A stretch of 64,000 bases of DNA from CAZTNW01 sp964614945 (GTDB taxonomy: Bacteria > Caldisericota > JANLFM01). This document shows, in pieces, positions 1-7,681 of the stretch. The stretch spans positions 372,001 through 436,000 of the forward strand of contig CAZTNW010000001.1 in the NCBI GenBank assembly GCA_964614945.1, written 5' to 3'. A model generated the notes under the pieces. The model worked only from the letters and a program-made list of their open reading frames with translations, did no database searches and was not told the DNA's origin. How positions within the stretch are numbered: the first letter of the stretch is position 1; the number at the start of each line of letters is the position of its first letter. A program made the translations under genes and the position numbers.

Positions 1-169
1 GCCAGAAATAGCAACACCTCACATTTAGAAAAGGAGAAAACTATATTTGCGCTTGCTATAGCATCGAGCACCTCCTCTCAGCACAAGCTTAGCGCTCTCT
101 TAGAGTTGGGACTGCTCGCTTATTTCTTATTGTATTGCCCCTGTTCGGGAGAAATGGGGAGGGAAATCT
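1..169. other. Left-edge leader, no gene recognised
   Basis: No coding frame here resembles a known protein. The stretch just before position 170 carries a purine-rich ribosome binding site (GGGGAGGG) about six bases before the ATG of the radical SAM gene. A promoter for the transport locus probably lies here, but no clear -35/-10 pair could be fixed. Confidence 0.4.
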
Positions 170-2389
170 ATGCGTTGCGAAATCTGCGAATTGAATTGTG
201 AAATAGACGGTTTACATCATGGGCACTGCGGCATGTACTCCCTTCGGGGAGGAGAGGTCGTGCCCCGCTACCGTAATCCAATCTCTTCCTTCACGGTTGG
301 TCGTATTGAGGAGGTCCCTATCCTGCATTTCTACCCAGGTAGCCTCACACTACTGGTTGGCAGTGTAAGCTGCAATTTCGACTGCTCCTACTGCGTAAAT
401 AGTCATATTGCCAGAGTACCAAGCGAGAACCTCTTCCGCTATCGAATGTCCCCTCAAGAGCTGGTAAACAAAGCAAAAATTCTTGGCTGCAAAAACGTTG
501 CTTTCTCTGTAAATGAACCGGCTGTCTCGTTCCCCTACTTCATTGAAATGTCTCGGGCTGCTAAACAAGCTGGCCTTTATACCGGCTGTGCAACGAACGG
601 TTATTTCACTCCCAGTGCTATGGAAAGTTTAGCTAACCAGATTGATTTCATCAATGTGAGTTTGAAATCAATCCGCGATAGTTTTTACCAAGAGGCATGT
701 CATGTCCCTAGCATAGCTCCAGTTCTGAGGAATTTAAAAGTCCTCCACGACAAAAGGGTGCACGTTGAGATAACCACTCCAATTACGCCAGAAATGGATG
801 AGGCCGAGGCCGAGGAAATAGCAAAGACACTGGGCGAGATAGATAGAGACATTCCGTGGCATATTTTTTGGTTACTTCCTGAATACAAAATGGACAACGA
901 CAAACACGTCCCGGTAGAGAAATTGGTGCAAATGCGGGGCATCGCAAAAAAACATCTCAATCACGTGTATATCGGTAATCTGGTCGGTTCAGATTGGCTT
1001 GATACGTATTGTTCCAAATGCAATGAAATGGTGATCAAGCGCATTAACACACTCGGTGGCGGCGGCAAGGTTATGGCTTATCGACTACAGGAGGGTAAGT
1101 GTCCGTCCTGCGCCAACGAGGTATCTATTGTTGGTGAATCATCCCTGGCTTTTCTCAATGAGAAGGCGGATTGCCCTGCGACTCCTGAGGGCGACAAAAG
1201 AATTTTGGGGCTTCTTGATGTTCACGGCTATCAAAAAACATTTGATTTCAGAACAGGCGCAAGAGTTGGGGCTAAGTCGCCTCTGCTTTCGCGCGTTACC
1301 GATATCATGCGCAGTCATCCTTACCCAGGAGATGCAAAAACTGAATCAGATTCCTGGGTTACGAATGTGGCTCTGGAAGCAGTAAATTTGTACAAGCCAG
1401 ACCTAGTAATGCTTGACTATGCTCAGGCGTCTTTCACTGCCGTGAACTGTCCCGACAAAGGGACAGAAGCGTTCAATAACGTATTTGATAGCGTGCGGCG
1501 GTTTTTGGGCGAGACAGACTATATACCTTTAGTGATCGGTTGCGGGGGGTTCGAAAAGGTAAAGAAGATCATCGACCTCGAATACTTATTCAATTCGGAG
1601 GGCTCAGTCATATCCACCGGAAAATATGCTCATTTGAGCAAACGGGTATTTGAGAAAATATATGCTTTTCCAACAGAAAAACTGTCAGATCTATCCCAAC
1701 ACTGGCGACTGGAGAGCAAGGCAGAATTCCTTAATAGCCTAACCCAAGGCTATACTGCTGGCTTCGCTGCAAGTCTCGGCGATTACATCGCTGTAGCAAA
1801 ACCCGGGGTAATTTTCAAGGGGATGGATAGTCATACCCGTATAAAAGACCTTACGTCTTCCCTGACAAAATTCGCTCCTGTATACACCAAGCTCGATCCC
1901 CCTGAGGAAATTGCTCAGGTTGCTTCGATAGTCAGCAGAGCCGTGCTTGAAGGTAAAAAGATTGCTTTCATCATCGTTGAAGGAGCCGGTATAGCAGATT
2001 TCCCGTTTGACCCTATAAGCATGTGTCGTAATTACGATGGTCATTTCATTTACCAGATACATCAGCAGTACATCACCTTGGGCACCGGTGTTCCGTACAG
2101 CCAGAGCGAATATCTCTTCCCTATCGGCAGGGATTCCTGGCTACAGGATTACCGCTCCTATCCGTTTTCTCCTCGCTTCCATCGCTTTCTAAAGAACACT
2201 ATCAGGCAGCAAATCGGTGACAAGAGAAGCCTCTCGGTCGGCAATCGGAATATCCTAACTCACGTTTGTTTAGAAGCTGATATTTCGCTGGAGTGCTATT
2301 GCATGGCTTGGCATAATTTCGGCACAATGGCGGTTTTTCATCCACAAGCCCTGCAATTGAATAAATCATATGAAAGGAGCCAGGAATAG
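170..2389 (+). CDS. AmrS-like radical SAM protein with large unknown C-terminal region
   Basis: The first ~320 residues have the layout of the AmrS family (the radical SAM member of the AmmeMemoRadiSam trio). There is an N-terminal Cys cluster (C3, C6, C10, C20). The SAM/4Fe-4S motif CX3CX2C is at C68, C72 and C75. A zinc-ribbon-like pair of CXXC motifs follows (C281/C284 and C311/C314). Beyond residue ~335 comes about 400 residues I cannot assign, roughly doubling the length of usual AmrS proteins. The substrate is unknown. The gene runs in the same direction as an SLH-anchored binding protein, a FecCD permease and an ATPase, so a role linked to the imported ligand (cofactor or chelate processing) is inferred only from position. 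The start has a good Shine-Dalgarno. The radical SAM call is sure; the function is not. Confidence 0.85.
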   Translation: MRCEICELNCEIDGLHHGHCGMYSLRGGEVVPRYRNPISSFTVGRIEEVPILHFYPGSLTLLVGSVSCNFDCSYCVNSHIARVPSENLFRYRMSPQELVNKAKILGCKNVAFSVNEPAVSFPYFIEMSRAAKQAGLYTGCATNGYFTPSAMESLANQIDFINVSLKSIRDSFYQEACHVPSIAPVLRNLKVLHDKRVHVEITTPITPEMDEAEAEEIAKTLGEIDRDIPWHIFWLLPEYKMDNDKHVPVEKLVQMRGIAKKHLNHVYIGNLVGSDWLDTYCSKCNEMVIKRINTLGGGGKVMAYRLQEGKCPSCANEVSIVGESSLAFLNEKADCPATPEGDKRILGLLDVHGYQKTFDFRTGARVGAKSPLLSRVTDIMRSHPYPGDAKTESDSWVTNVALEAVNLYKPDLVMLDYAQASFTAVNCPDKGTEAFNNVFDSVRRFLGETDYIPLVIGCGGFEKVKKIIDLEYLFNSEGSVISTGKYAHLSKRVFEKIYAFPTEKLSDLSQHWRLESKAEFLNSLTQGYTAGFAASLGDYIAVAKPGVIFKGMDSHTRIKDLTSSLTKFAPVYTKLDPPEEIAQVASIVSRAVLEGKKIAFIIVEGAGIADFPFDPISMCRNYDGHFIYQIHQQYITLGTGVPYSQSEYLFPIGRDSWLQDYRSYPFSPRFHRFLKNTIRQQIGDKRSLSVGNRNILTHVCLEADISLECYCMAWHNFGTMAVFHPQALQLNKSYERSQE

Positions 2390-2492
2390 CCTAAGAGAAT
2401 CTTGAGCAACTCAACGTACGCAGAAAGGGAGTGCGAGGGAAGAGAGTAACCAGGTATGAAATACAGAGTTAGAAAGGAAAGGGAGACTCAGA

Positions 2493-4082
2493 ATGAAGAA
2501 AGTTTTAGTAGGCCTGTTAGCTATCCTCCTAATCGCCACTCAAACCATTCTTCCCATCACTGCAGCAACCGAGATTTCTGATGTGAGCGGTCACTGGGCA
2601 GAGGACACCATTCTCGCGTTGGTTGAAAAAAATTACATATCCGGCTATCCGGACGGGACCTTCAAACCTGACAACACCATAACCAGAGCGGAATTCGTGA
2701 AGATTTTATGCGCAATAATGGGATACGCACCGGCAACAGAGGGAATTTCCACATTCTCAGATATTACTGAGGCAGACTGGTCCTTTGGTTATATTCTTAC
2801 CGCTGTGGAGAAGGGCATCATCGGCGGATATCCGGACAATACATTCCTACCGAATAATCCGATTACCCGCCAGGAAGCTTCCAGGGTGGTGATAGAAGCC
2901 AAGGGAATTGATGAGACCCTTGTTGACGCCGAACATGTTTTTGCTCAAGCTACGTTTACGGATGAAGCCTCCATTGCCGATTGGGCAAAGCTGTTCGTCG
3001 CTGCAGTGGTAGAACAGGGTTATCTGAAAGGCGACACAACAGGCGCCTTCCGTCCTGCAGATAACCTGACCAGAGCAGAAACAGCGGCAATTGCCTGGCG
3101 CGTTTTGCCTCAAACAGAAACCCCTACTCCTACAGCCAATACGCGCACTATCACCGATATGGCTGGCAGAACAGTCGTTATTCCTGCCGAGGTCAACAGG
3201 ATAGTGAGCATTTCGCCTGATGCCACTATCGTTGTTTATGAATTAAACGGACAGGACAAGCTGGTTGGCATGTCCCTGGGGCGGATTAAGGACCAGGTGA
3301 TGCCTGTTTTAGAGAAGGTTTATCCATCTTCTTCTGAGATTCCTCTCGTGGGCGCATTTAAAGAAGCAAGTATGGAGCAAATTATTTCCCTCAAGCCAGA
3401 CGTGATTCTGGCTAAACCTTTTACGGAATTGGATAAGATGTCGGAGAGCATGGGGATACCGGCGGTATGCATTATCCAGGAATCGGAGCAAGAACTGAAG
3501 GATTCCTACCGGTTGATCGGCCAAGTTATCGGGAAAACAAAGGAGGCTGAGGAAATCCTGGCTTACTTCGAGACTAAACAGAAATACATCACGGAACGCA
3601 CCAATAATATTCCTCCCCAGGACGAAAAACGGGTCTATATAACCGCTGTGGACCCACTCACGACTATGGGCGGTGACGCTTATCAGGAATTCCTAATCAA
3701 GACAGCAGGAGGCATTAATGTCGCCAGTGAGCTGAAGGGTTTCGGGGCGGCAGTCTCTATGGAACAACTTCTCCAGTGGGATCCGGACGCTGTTCTCGTT
3801 GTCTCTTACTGTAAGTTCTCCGCCAAGCAGCTTCTGGCTGATCCGCTATGGAAGACCTTACGGTCGGTCCAAGAAGGTAATGTTTACGATTATCCCTCTT
3901 TTATGGGGCCATGGGATGCCCCCGGCTCAAAATCCATTGTCGGTATGATTTGGCTTGCGAGTAAGCTTTATCCAGATGAAATGAATTTCGACATGGCAAA
4001 GGAGATAAAAGAGTTCTACTCAAAAGTGTATCGCTATGATATTTCGGACGATGAGATTAACCAGATATTGAGCCCTCGCTAA
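2493..4082 (+). CDS. SLH-domain-anchored TroA-fold ABC substrate-binding protein
   Basis: The protein begins with a signal peptide (about residues 1-25). Three SLH repeats follow, roughly at 28-70, 90-132 and 148-192, each with the typical GYPDGTF/GYPDNTF-like turn and ITRAE/LTRAE motif. A Thr/Pro linker leads to a class III (TroA/BtuF/FhuD-like) binding domain from about 215 to the end, starting with the usual TITDMAGRTV segment. The SLH part should hold it on the cell-wall surface, in place of the usual lipid anchor of monoderm binding proteins. TroA-fold proteins bind metal chelates, corrinoids, haem or, in the MolA group, molybdate/tungstate. It likely feeds the permease and ATPase downstream. 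A 373-bp gap with a strong palindrome separates it from the permease, so expression of the two parts may differ. Confidence 0.9.
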   Translation: MKKVLVGLLAILLIATQTILPITAATEISDVSGHWAEDTILALVEKNYISGYPDGTFKPDNTITRAEFVKILCAIMGYAPATEGISTFSDITEADWSFGYILTAVEKGIIGGYPDNTFLPNNPITRQEASRVVIEAKGIDETLVDAEHVFAQATFTDEASIADWAKLFVAAVVEQGYLKGDTTGAFRPADNLTRAETAAIAWRVLPQTETPTPTANTRTITDMAGRTVVIPAEVNRIVSISPDATIVVYELNGQDKLVGMSLGRIKDQVMPVLEKVYPSSSEIPLVGAFKEASMEQIISLKPDVILAKPFTELDKMSESMGIPAVCIIQESEQELKDSYRLIGQVIGKTKEAEEILAYFETKQKYITERTNNIPPQDEKRVYITAVDPLTTMGGDAYQEFLIKTAGGINVASELKGFGAAVSMEQLLQWDPDAVLVVSYCKFSAKQLLADPLWKTLRSVQEGNVYDYPSFMGPWDAPGSKSIVGMIWLASKLYPDEMNFDMAKEIKEFYSKVYRYDISDDEINQILSPR

Positions 4083-4455
4083 ACTACTGAAAAATTAAGG
4101 AATCGTAGCGAAACGACGGAATTTGTCTCAGCCAGATGCCAAAGCCTTTGCCCTGTTCGCACACGACCTGCATTTCGCAATGTTTGGCCAAAACATCAAG
4201 ATGGCCTCAGGGGGATATAATATCCCCCTGAGGCCATCACAATCGGCTTCTGGTGGGTAGCAGAATAAACATGCTTATCAATATGTTGCTCGTAAGATTC
4301 GCCCATGGAGCGTAATCACAATGCCAAAAAAATCAACAATACTGAAATGTGCTAATGAGTTTACTGAGCAATGACACGCTCAAAGAAATGAATGATTGAG
4401 TTAAACAGTAGCAAACCATGCCATGTGCCTCAATCAATTGGAGAAAGTGTAAAGA
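4083..4455. other. Gap between binding protein and permease
   Basis: This 373-bp stretch between two co-directional genes has no recognisable gene. Its one clear element is the perfect palindrome at 4200-4238. A GGAGA ribosome binding site at about 4440-4444 precedes the GTG start of the permease. Confidence 0.6.
4200..4238. repeat. Perfect 19-bp-arm palindrome
   Basis: The arm GATGGCCTCAGGGGGATAT (4200-4218) is followed by one A and then its exact reverse complement (4220-4238). The RNA would form a long hairpin with an AT-rich tip. There is no T-run after it on either strand, so it is not a classic intrinsic terminator. It may stabilise the upstream mRNA end or partly attenuate transcription into the permease gene. 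Confidence 0.75.
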
Positions 4456-5457
4456 GTGTCGAAGTTCAAGCTCATAATCTTAATAATTGCACCCTTGGGC
4501 TTATTTTTCATTTCCCTTTTTCTCGGTCGATACTCAATTTCTCCACTTACCGTCATACAAGTATTGGCCGCCAAGATATTTCCTATCCAGGCAACCTGGG
4601 CTGAAACTGTCGAAACGGTGCTTTTCCAGATACGGTTACCGCGAACACTCATGGCTATGCTGATAGGCGCAGCCTTGTCGGTTAGCGGTGCCTCGTTTCA
4701 GGGCATGTTCCGTAACCCGCTTGTAAGTCCGGATATCCTGGGCGTGTCAGCGGCTGCAGGTTTTGGTGCTGCTCTTGCTATTTTAGTATCTGCTAACGCG
4801 GCCAGCATCCAGGTTTTGGCCTTTCTTTTCGGTATTGCCGGCGTTATCATCGCATACCTCATCAGTCGGGTGTATCGTACTACCCCAATACTGATGTTGG
4901 TATTATCTGGGGTGGTTGTGTCTGCATTCTTCTCTGCTATGATATCGGCAACAAAGTATATTGCCGATCCATACGAACAGTTGCCAGCCATTACCTTCTG
5001 GCTCATGGGAAGCTTAAGTGCCATATCACTCAAAGATCTCGTCACTGCTGCCCCGCCTATTATCTTTGGTATTACCGGTTTACTGTTAATTCGTTGGCGT
5101 CTCAATGTCCTATCCATGGGTGATGAGGAAGCCCGGTCTCTGGGCATCAAAACTGAGGTACTAAAGGCCTTCGTCATTTTCTGTGCCACCATCATGACCG
5201 CTTCAGCCGTCTGCGTCAGTGGTATAATAGGCTGGGTGGGACTGGTGATACCGCATATCGGCAGAATGATTGTCGGTCCCGATCACAAAGCTCTTCTACC
5301 AGCTTCAGTATCGATCGGCGCTGCCTATCTTTTGCTCATAGATATAGTAGCTCGTACAGCCACCACTGCTGAGATACCCTTGGGCATCTTGACTTCCATA
5401 ATCGGTGCCCCTTTCTTTGCCTATCTTATCCGGAAGACCAAAGGCGGCTGGCGATGA
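4456..5457 (+). CDS. FecCD-family ABC transporter permease
   Basis: A 333-residue polytopic membrane protein of the FecCD/BtuC family, which forms the channel of type II importers for siderophores, haem, corrinoids and, in the MolB branch, molybdate/tungstate. The family segments are present: an LPRTLMAMLIGAALSVSGASFQGMFRNPLVSPDILG-like entry region (split over about residues 55-95) and the conserved GWVGLVIPHIGRMIVGPDHK block near residues 255-275. Length and the many hydrophobic segments fit the usual 9-10 helices. The start is GTG behind GGAGA. The 3' end overlaps the ATPase start by 4 bp (ATGA), which implies translational coupling. Confidence 0.92.
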   Translation: MSKFKLIILIIAPLGLFFISLFLGRYSISPLTVIQVLAAKIFPIQATWAETVETVLFQIRLPRTLMAMLIGAALSVSGASFQGMFRNPLVSPDILGVSAAAGFGAALAILVSANAASIQVLAFLFGIAGVIIAYLISRVYRTTPILMLVLSGVVVSAFFSAMISATKYIADPYEQLPAITFWLMGSLSAISLKDLVTAAPPIIFGITGLLLIRWRLNVLSMGDEEARSLGIKTEVLKAFVIFCATIMTASAVCVSGIIGWVGLVIPHIGRMIVGPDHKALLPASVSIGAAYLLLIDIVARTATTAEIPLGILTSIIGAPFFAYLIRKTKGGWR

Positions 5458-6635
5458 CGGCACCGCTCAGTCTGAAAAATGGCTCCTTTAGCTATGGCAA
5501 GAAGGGGGTCTTTAGCGAACTGAACCTGAATCTGATAAAGGGAGAAGTGCTCTGTATACTCGGTGCCAACGGCTGTGGTAAGACAACACTACTACGATGC
5601 TTAAACGGTTCTCTCAGACTCGATAAAGGCAGAGTCTTTCTTGGTGATCGAGATATTTACGCAATGAGCGTCGTCGAAATTGCGCGGCAAATTGGATTTG
5701 TCTTTCAAGAGCATAGTGCTCCTTTTCCCTTTTCGGTATTGGAAGTTGTACGCATGGGGCGCACTCCTTATTTGAGCTTCTTTGGCTCACCCTCCGCCCG
5801 GGAAACCTTGATTGCTGAACAAGCACTGGAGATGGTTGGAATGCTCAATTTTCGGAACAGACCTTACACTCAGATAAGTGGTGGTGAAAGGCAACTGGTC
5901 TTAATTGCTCGCACCCTGGCGCAGGAACCCAAAATTGTCTTACTTGACGAGCCAACCTCCCATCTTGACTTCAAGAACCAGACCCTGGTCCTGCGCATGA
6001 TAGACAGATTAGCTGAAAGCGGCATGAGCATCATCATGACTTCCCACCTTCCAAACCATGCTCTACTCTATTCCAGTAGGGTTGCTCTCATGCACTCTGG
6101 GAGATTTATAGCCATCGGGAGCCCCGAGACTGTCATCGACGAGGCGAATATGAAAACCACTTACGGTATCGACGTAAAGATTCTGGCGGTAAATGAAGGC
6201 AAAGAAGACAATACCTTTAAGTTCTGTATTCCCGCTACAAATTCAATGGATGTTGTTGCTTCGGGCCTGCCAGGGGCTGAAAATACATTTGAGGGCACCT
6301 CTTTCACCCAAGGTGGGGTCGCCAATGTCACCTTAGATAACAATATGCAGATAACAGCAATAACATCACTCAGCGGCTCGGTCAGGGTCTGCATACCTTC
6401 TGAGGGAGTCATCCTATCACGTTTACCCTTCAGCTCAAGCGGTCGAAACACCCTAAAGGGACAAGTCGTCGCTTTAGGTACGCATGGTTCCGTTGTTCGA
6501 TTAGAAGTAGACATAGGTCGACATTTGGCTGTCCTTCTAACGGAAAAATCTCTTAAGGATTTGGAAATAGAGAAAGGAAACGAGGTTTTTGTGACTTTCA
6601 AAAGTACTTCAATTCGGATTTCTCCTCGGAATTGA
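5454..6635 (+). CDS. ABC importer ATPase with C-terminal ModC-like TOBE/Mop domain
   Basis: The N-terminal ATPase is FecE/BtuD-like: Walker A GANGCGKTT at 37-45, Q-loop near 85, signature ISGGER at 141-146, Walker B IVLLDE at 161-166, H-loop SH near 198. FecE-type ATPases normally end near residue 260; this one has about 130 more residues. The segment 310-391 has the layout of a ModC TOBE/Mop domain: a VRVCIPSEGVILS-like strand, GRNTLKGQVV, and a final TEKSLKDLEIEKG...VFVTFKSTSIRI. Such domains bind molybdate or tungstate and regulate or sense the oxyanion. I infer that the importer handles Mo/W or couples its activity to them. The gene is the last of the four-gene set. Confidence 0.9.
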   Translation: MTAPLSLKNGSFSYGKKGVFSELNLNLIKGEVLCILGANGCGKTTLLRCLNGSLRLDKGRVFLGDRDIYAMSVVEIARQIGFVFQEHSAPFPFSVLEVVRMGRTPYLSFFGSPSARETLIAEQALEMVGMLNFRNRPYTQISGGERQLVLIARTLAQEPKIVLLDEPTSHLDFKNQTLVLRMIDRLAESGMSIIMTSHLPNHALLYSSRVALMHSGRFIAIGSPETVIDEANMKTTYGIDVKILAVNEGKEDNTFKFCIPATNSMDVVASGLPGAENTFEGTSFTQGGVANVTLDNNMQITAITSLSGSVRVCIPSEGVILSRLPFSSSGRNTLKGQVVALGTHGSVVRLEVDIGRHLAVLLTEKSLKDLEIEKGNEVFVTFKSTSIRISPRN

Positions 6636-6747
6636 CGCAAAGAAACTGCTCAAAGCATCATACAGCTTGATGCTCTGTCGTGAAGTCCGAGCAGACAGAA
6701 TTGAAGTTACGCTCCGATTGTCAGGGTAACTGCCGACAACTTCAAGA
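6636..6747. other. Convergent gap with small stem-loop
   Basis: The gap lies between the end of the ATPase gene (+) and the end of the MgtC-like gene (-). A small inverted repeat, GCATCA ... TGATGC near 6655-6673, is the only structure seen. It has no strong T-run, so termination here is uncertain. Confidence 0.35.
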
Positions 6748-7407
6748 TCATGCCTGAATTGAAGTTTCGATCGTGAAAGTGAAGGAAGAAGCAAAACGGG
6801 ACAGGGCGGCAAGGATTTCCTCGGATTTTACCCTTGAGGGTACAATTAAGCGGAATTTCCACACAGGTTTCCCTTCACCCGCAACCATCTCTGTCTCCTC
6901 CACTTTTAAATTCGACTCGGAGAAATAACCCAGGATCTCAGAGAGGCTCGGCTTAAGAAGGGTGACAAGCAGTGTAACAGCATAGCTATTCTGTCTGAAG
7001 CGGCCCTCGACTGGGTGGAGTATCACTAAAGCAAGGAGGACGAGAGCCATGGCGAAGAGCGCAATCCAGTACAGGCCGGCTCCTACGGACATTCCTAATG
7101 CGCACACCACCCAGATAGTGGCTGCCGTGGTCAATCCCCGTACGGTGATACCCTCCCGCAGAATTGCCCCCGCCCCCAGAAAGCCTACCCCCGTAACCAC
7201 GCCCGCAGCAACGCGTAGCGGGTCCGTCGTCCCTATTGGCAAAGCGGAGATGGAGAGTATTGTGAAAAGGGCAGAGCCGAGGGATACGAGGGCCTGAGTA
7301 CGTATTCCAGCCGGCTTTCCCGTCATCTCACGTTCGAGCCCCACGATTCCTCCAACTAAAGCTGCCAGGACTAATCTTAATAGAATCTCCCACCAAGCGA
7401 TCGACAT
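6748..7407 (-). CDS. MgtC/SapB-family membrane protein
   Basis: The 219-residue protein has the MgtC/SapB family layout. The first half is membrane-embedded and carries the conserved LVGGIVGLERE motif (about residues 17-28), the KPAGIRTQALVSLGSALF block and GVGFLGAGAI. The second half is a soluble ACT-like domain. Family members are linked to survival under low Mg2+ and to control of membrane ATPase or phosphate uptake; many are of unknown function. The ATG is preceded by GAGG at suitable spacing. The gene stands alone and converges with the transporter ATPase gene. Confidence 0.88.
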   Translation of the reverse strand: MSIAWWEILLRLVLAALVGGIVGLEREMTGKPAGIRTQALVSLGSALFTILSISALPIGTTDPLRVAAGVVTGVGFLGAGAILREGITVRGLTTAATIWVVCALGMSVGAGLYWIALFAMALVLLALVILHPVEGRFRQNSYAVTLLVTLLKPSLSEILGYFSESNLKVEETEMVAGEGKPVWKFRLIVPSRVKSEEILAALSRFASSFTFTIETSIQA

Positions 7408-7681
7408 CAGTTAAACCTCACGATGATAAAGCTGTTAGGAAAATATCAGACACATGGTGTGCAGTCAAACTCGCTTAACTCTTTGTGGAAGACTTCGCCC
7501 GAATTCACAAGCTTTCCATTAGATTTTGAATGACCGCACCATAACCCTAGTGGCGGCTCTCAGGGATCGCTGCATAACTTAACTTATGGCTTTGCCGCTA
7601 TTCTGGTGCAGATTAAGAAAGCAAACTCTACTCAGGGTTACCGGGAGCTTGCAAATTAAAGTTGCCAGTAGCTTTAATCCT
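7408..7681. other. Gap with long imperfect inverted repeat
   Basis: No gene was recognised between mgtC-like and pckG. An imperfect inverted repeat spans about 7536-7609: GCACCA at 7536-7541 pairs with TGGTGC at 7604-7609, and a GGCGGC/GCCGC pair lies inside. It could be the 3' hairpin of the pckG transcript (minus strand), but there is no clean T-tract. Confidence 0.35.
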
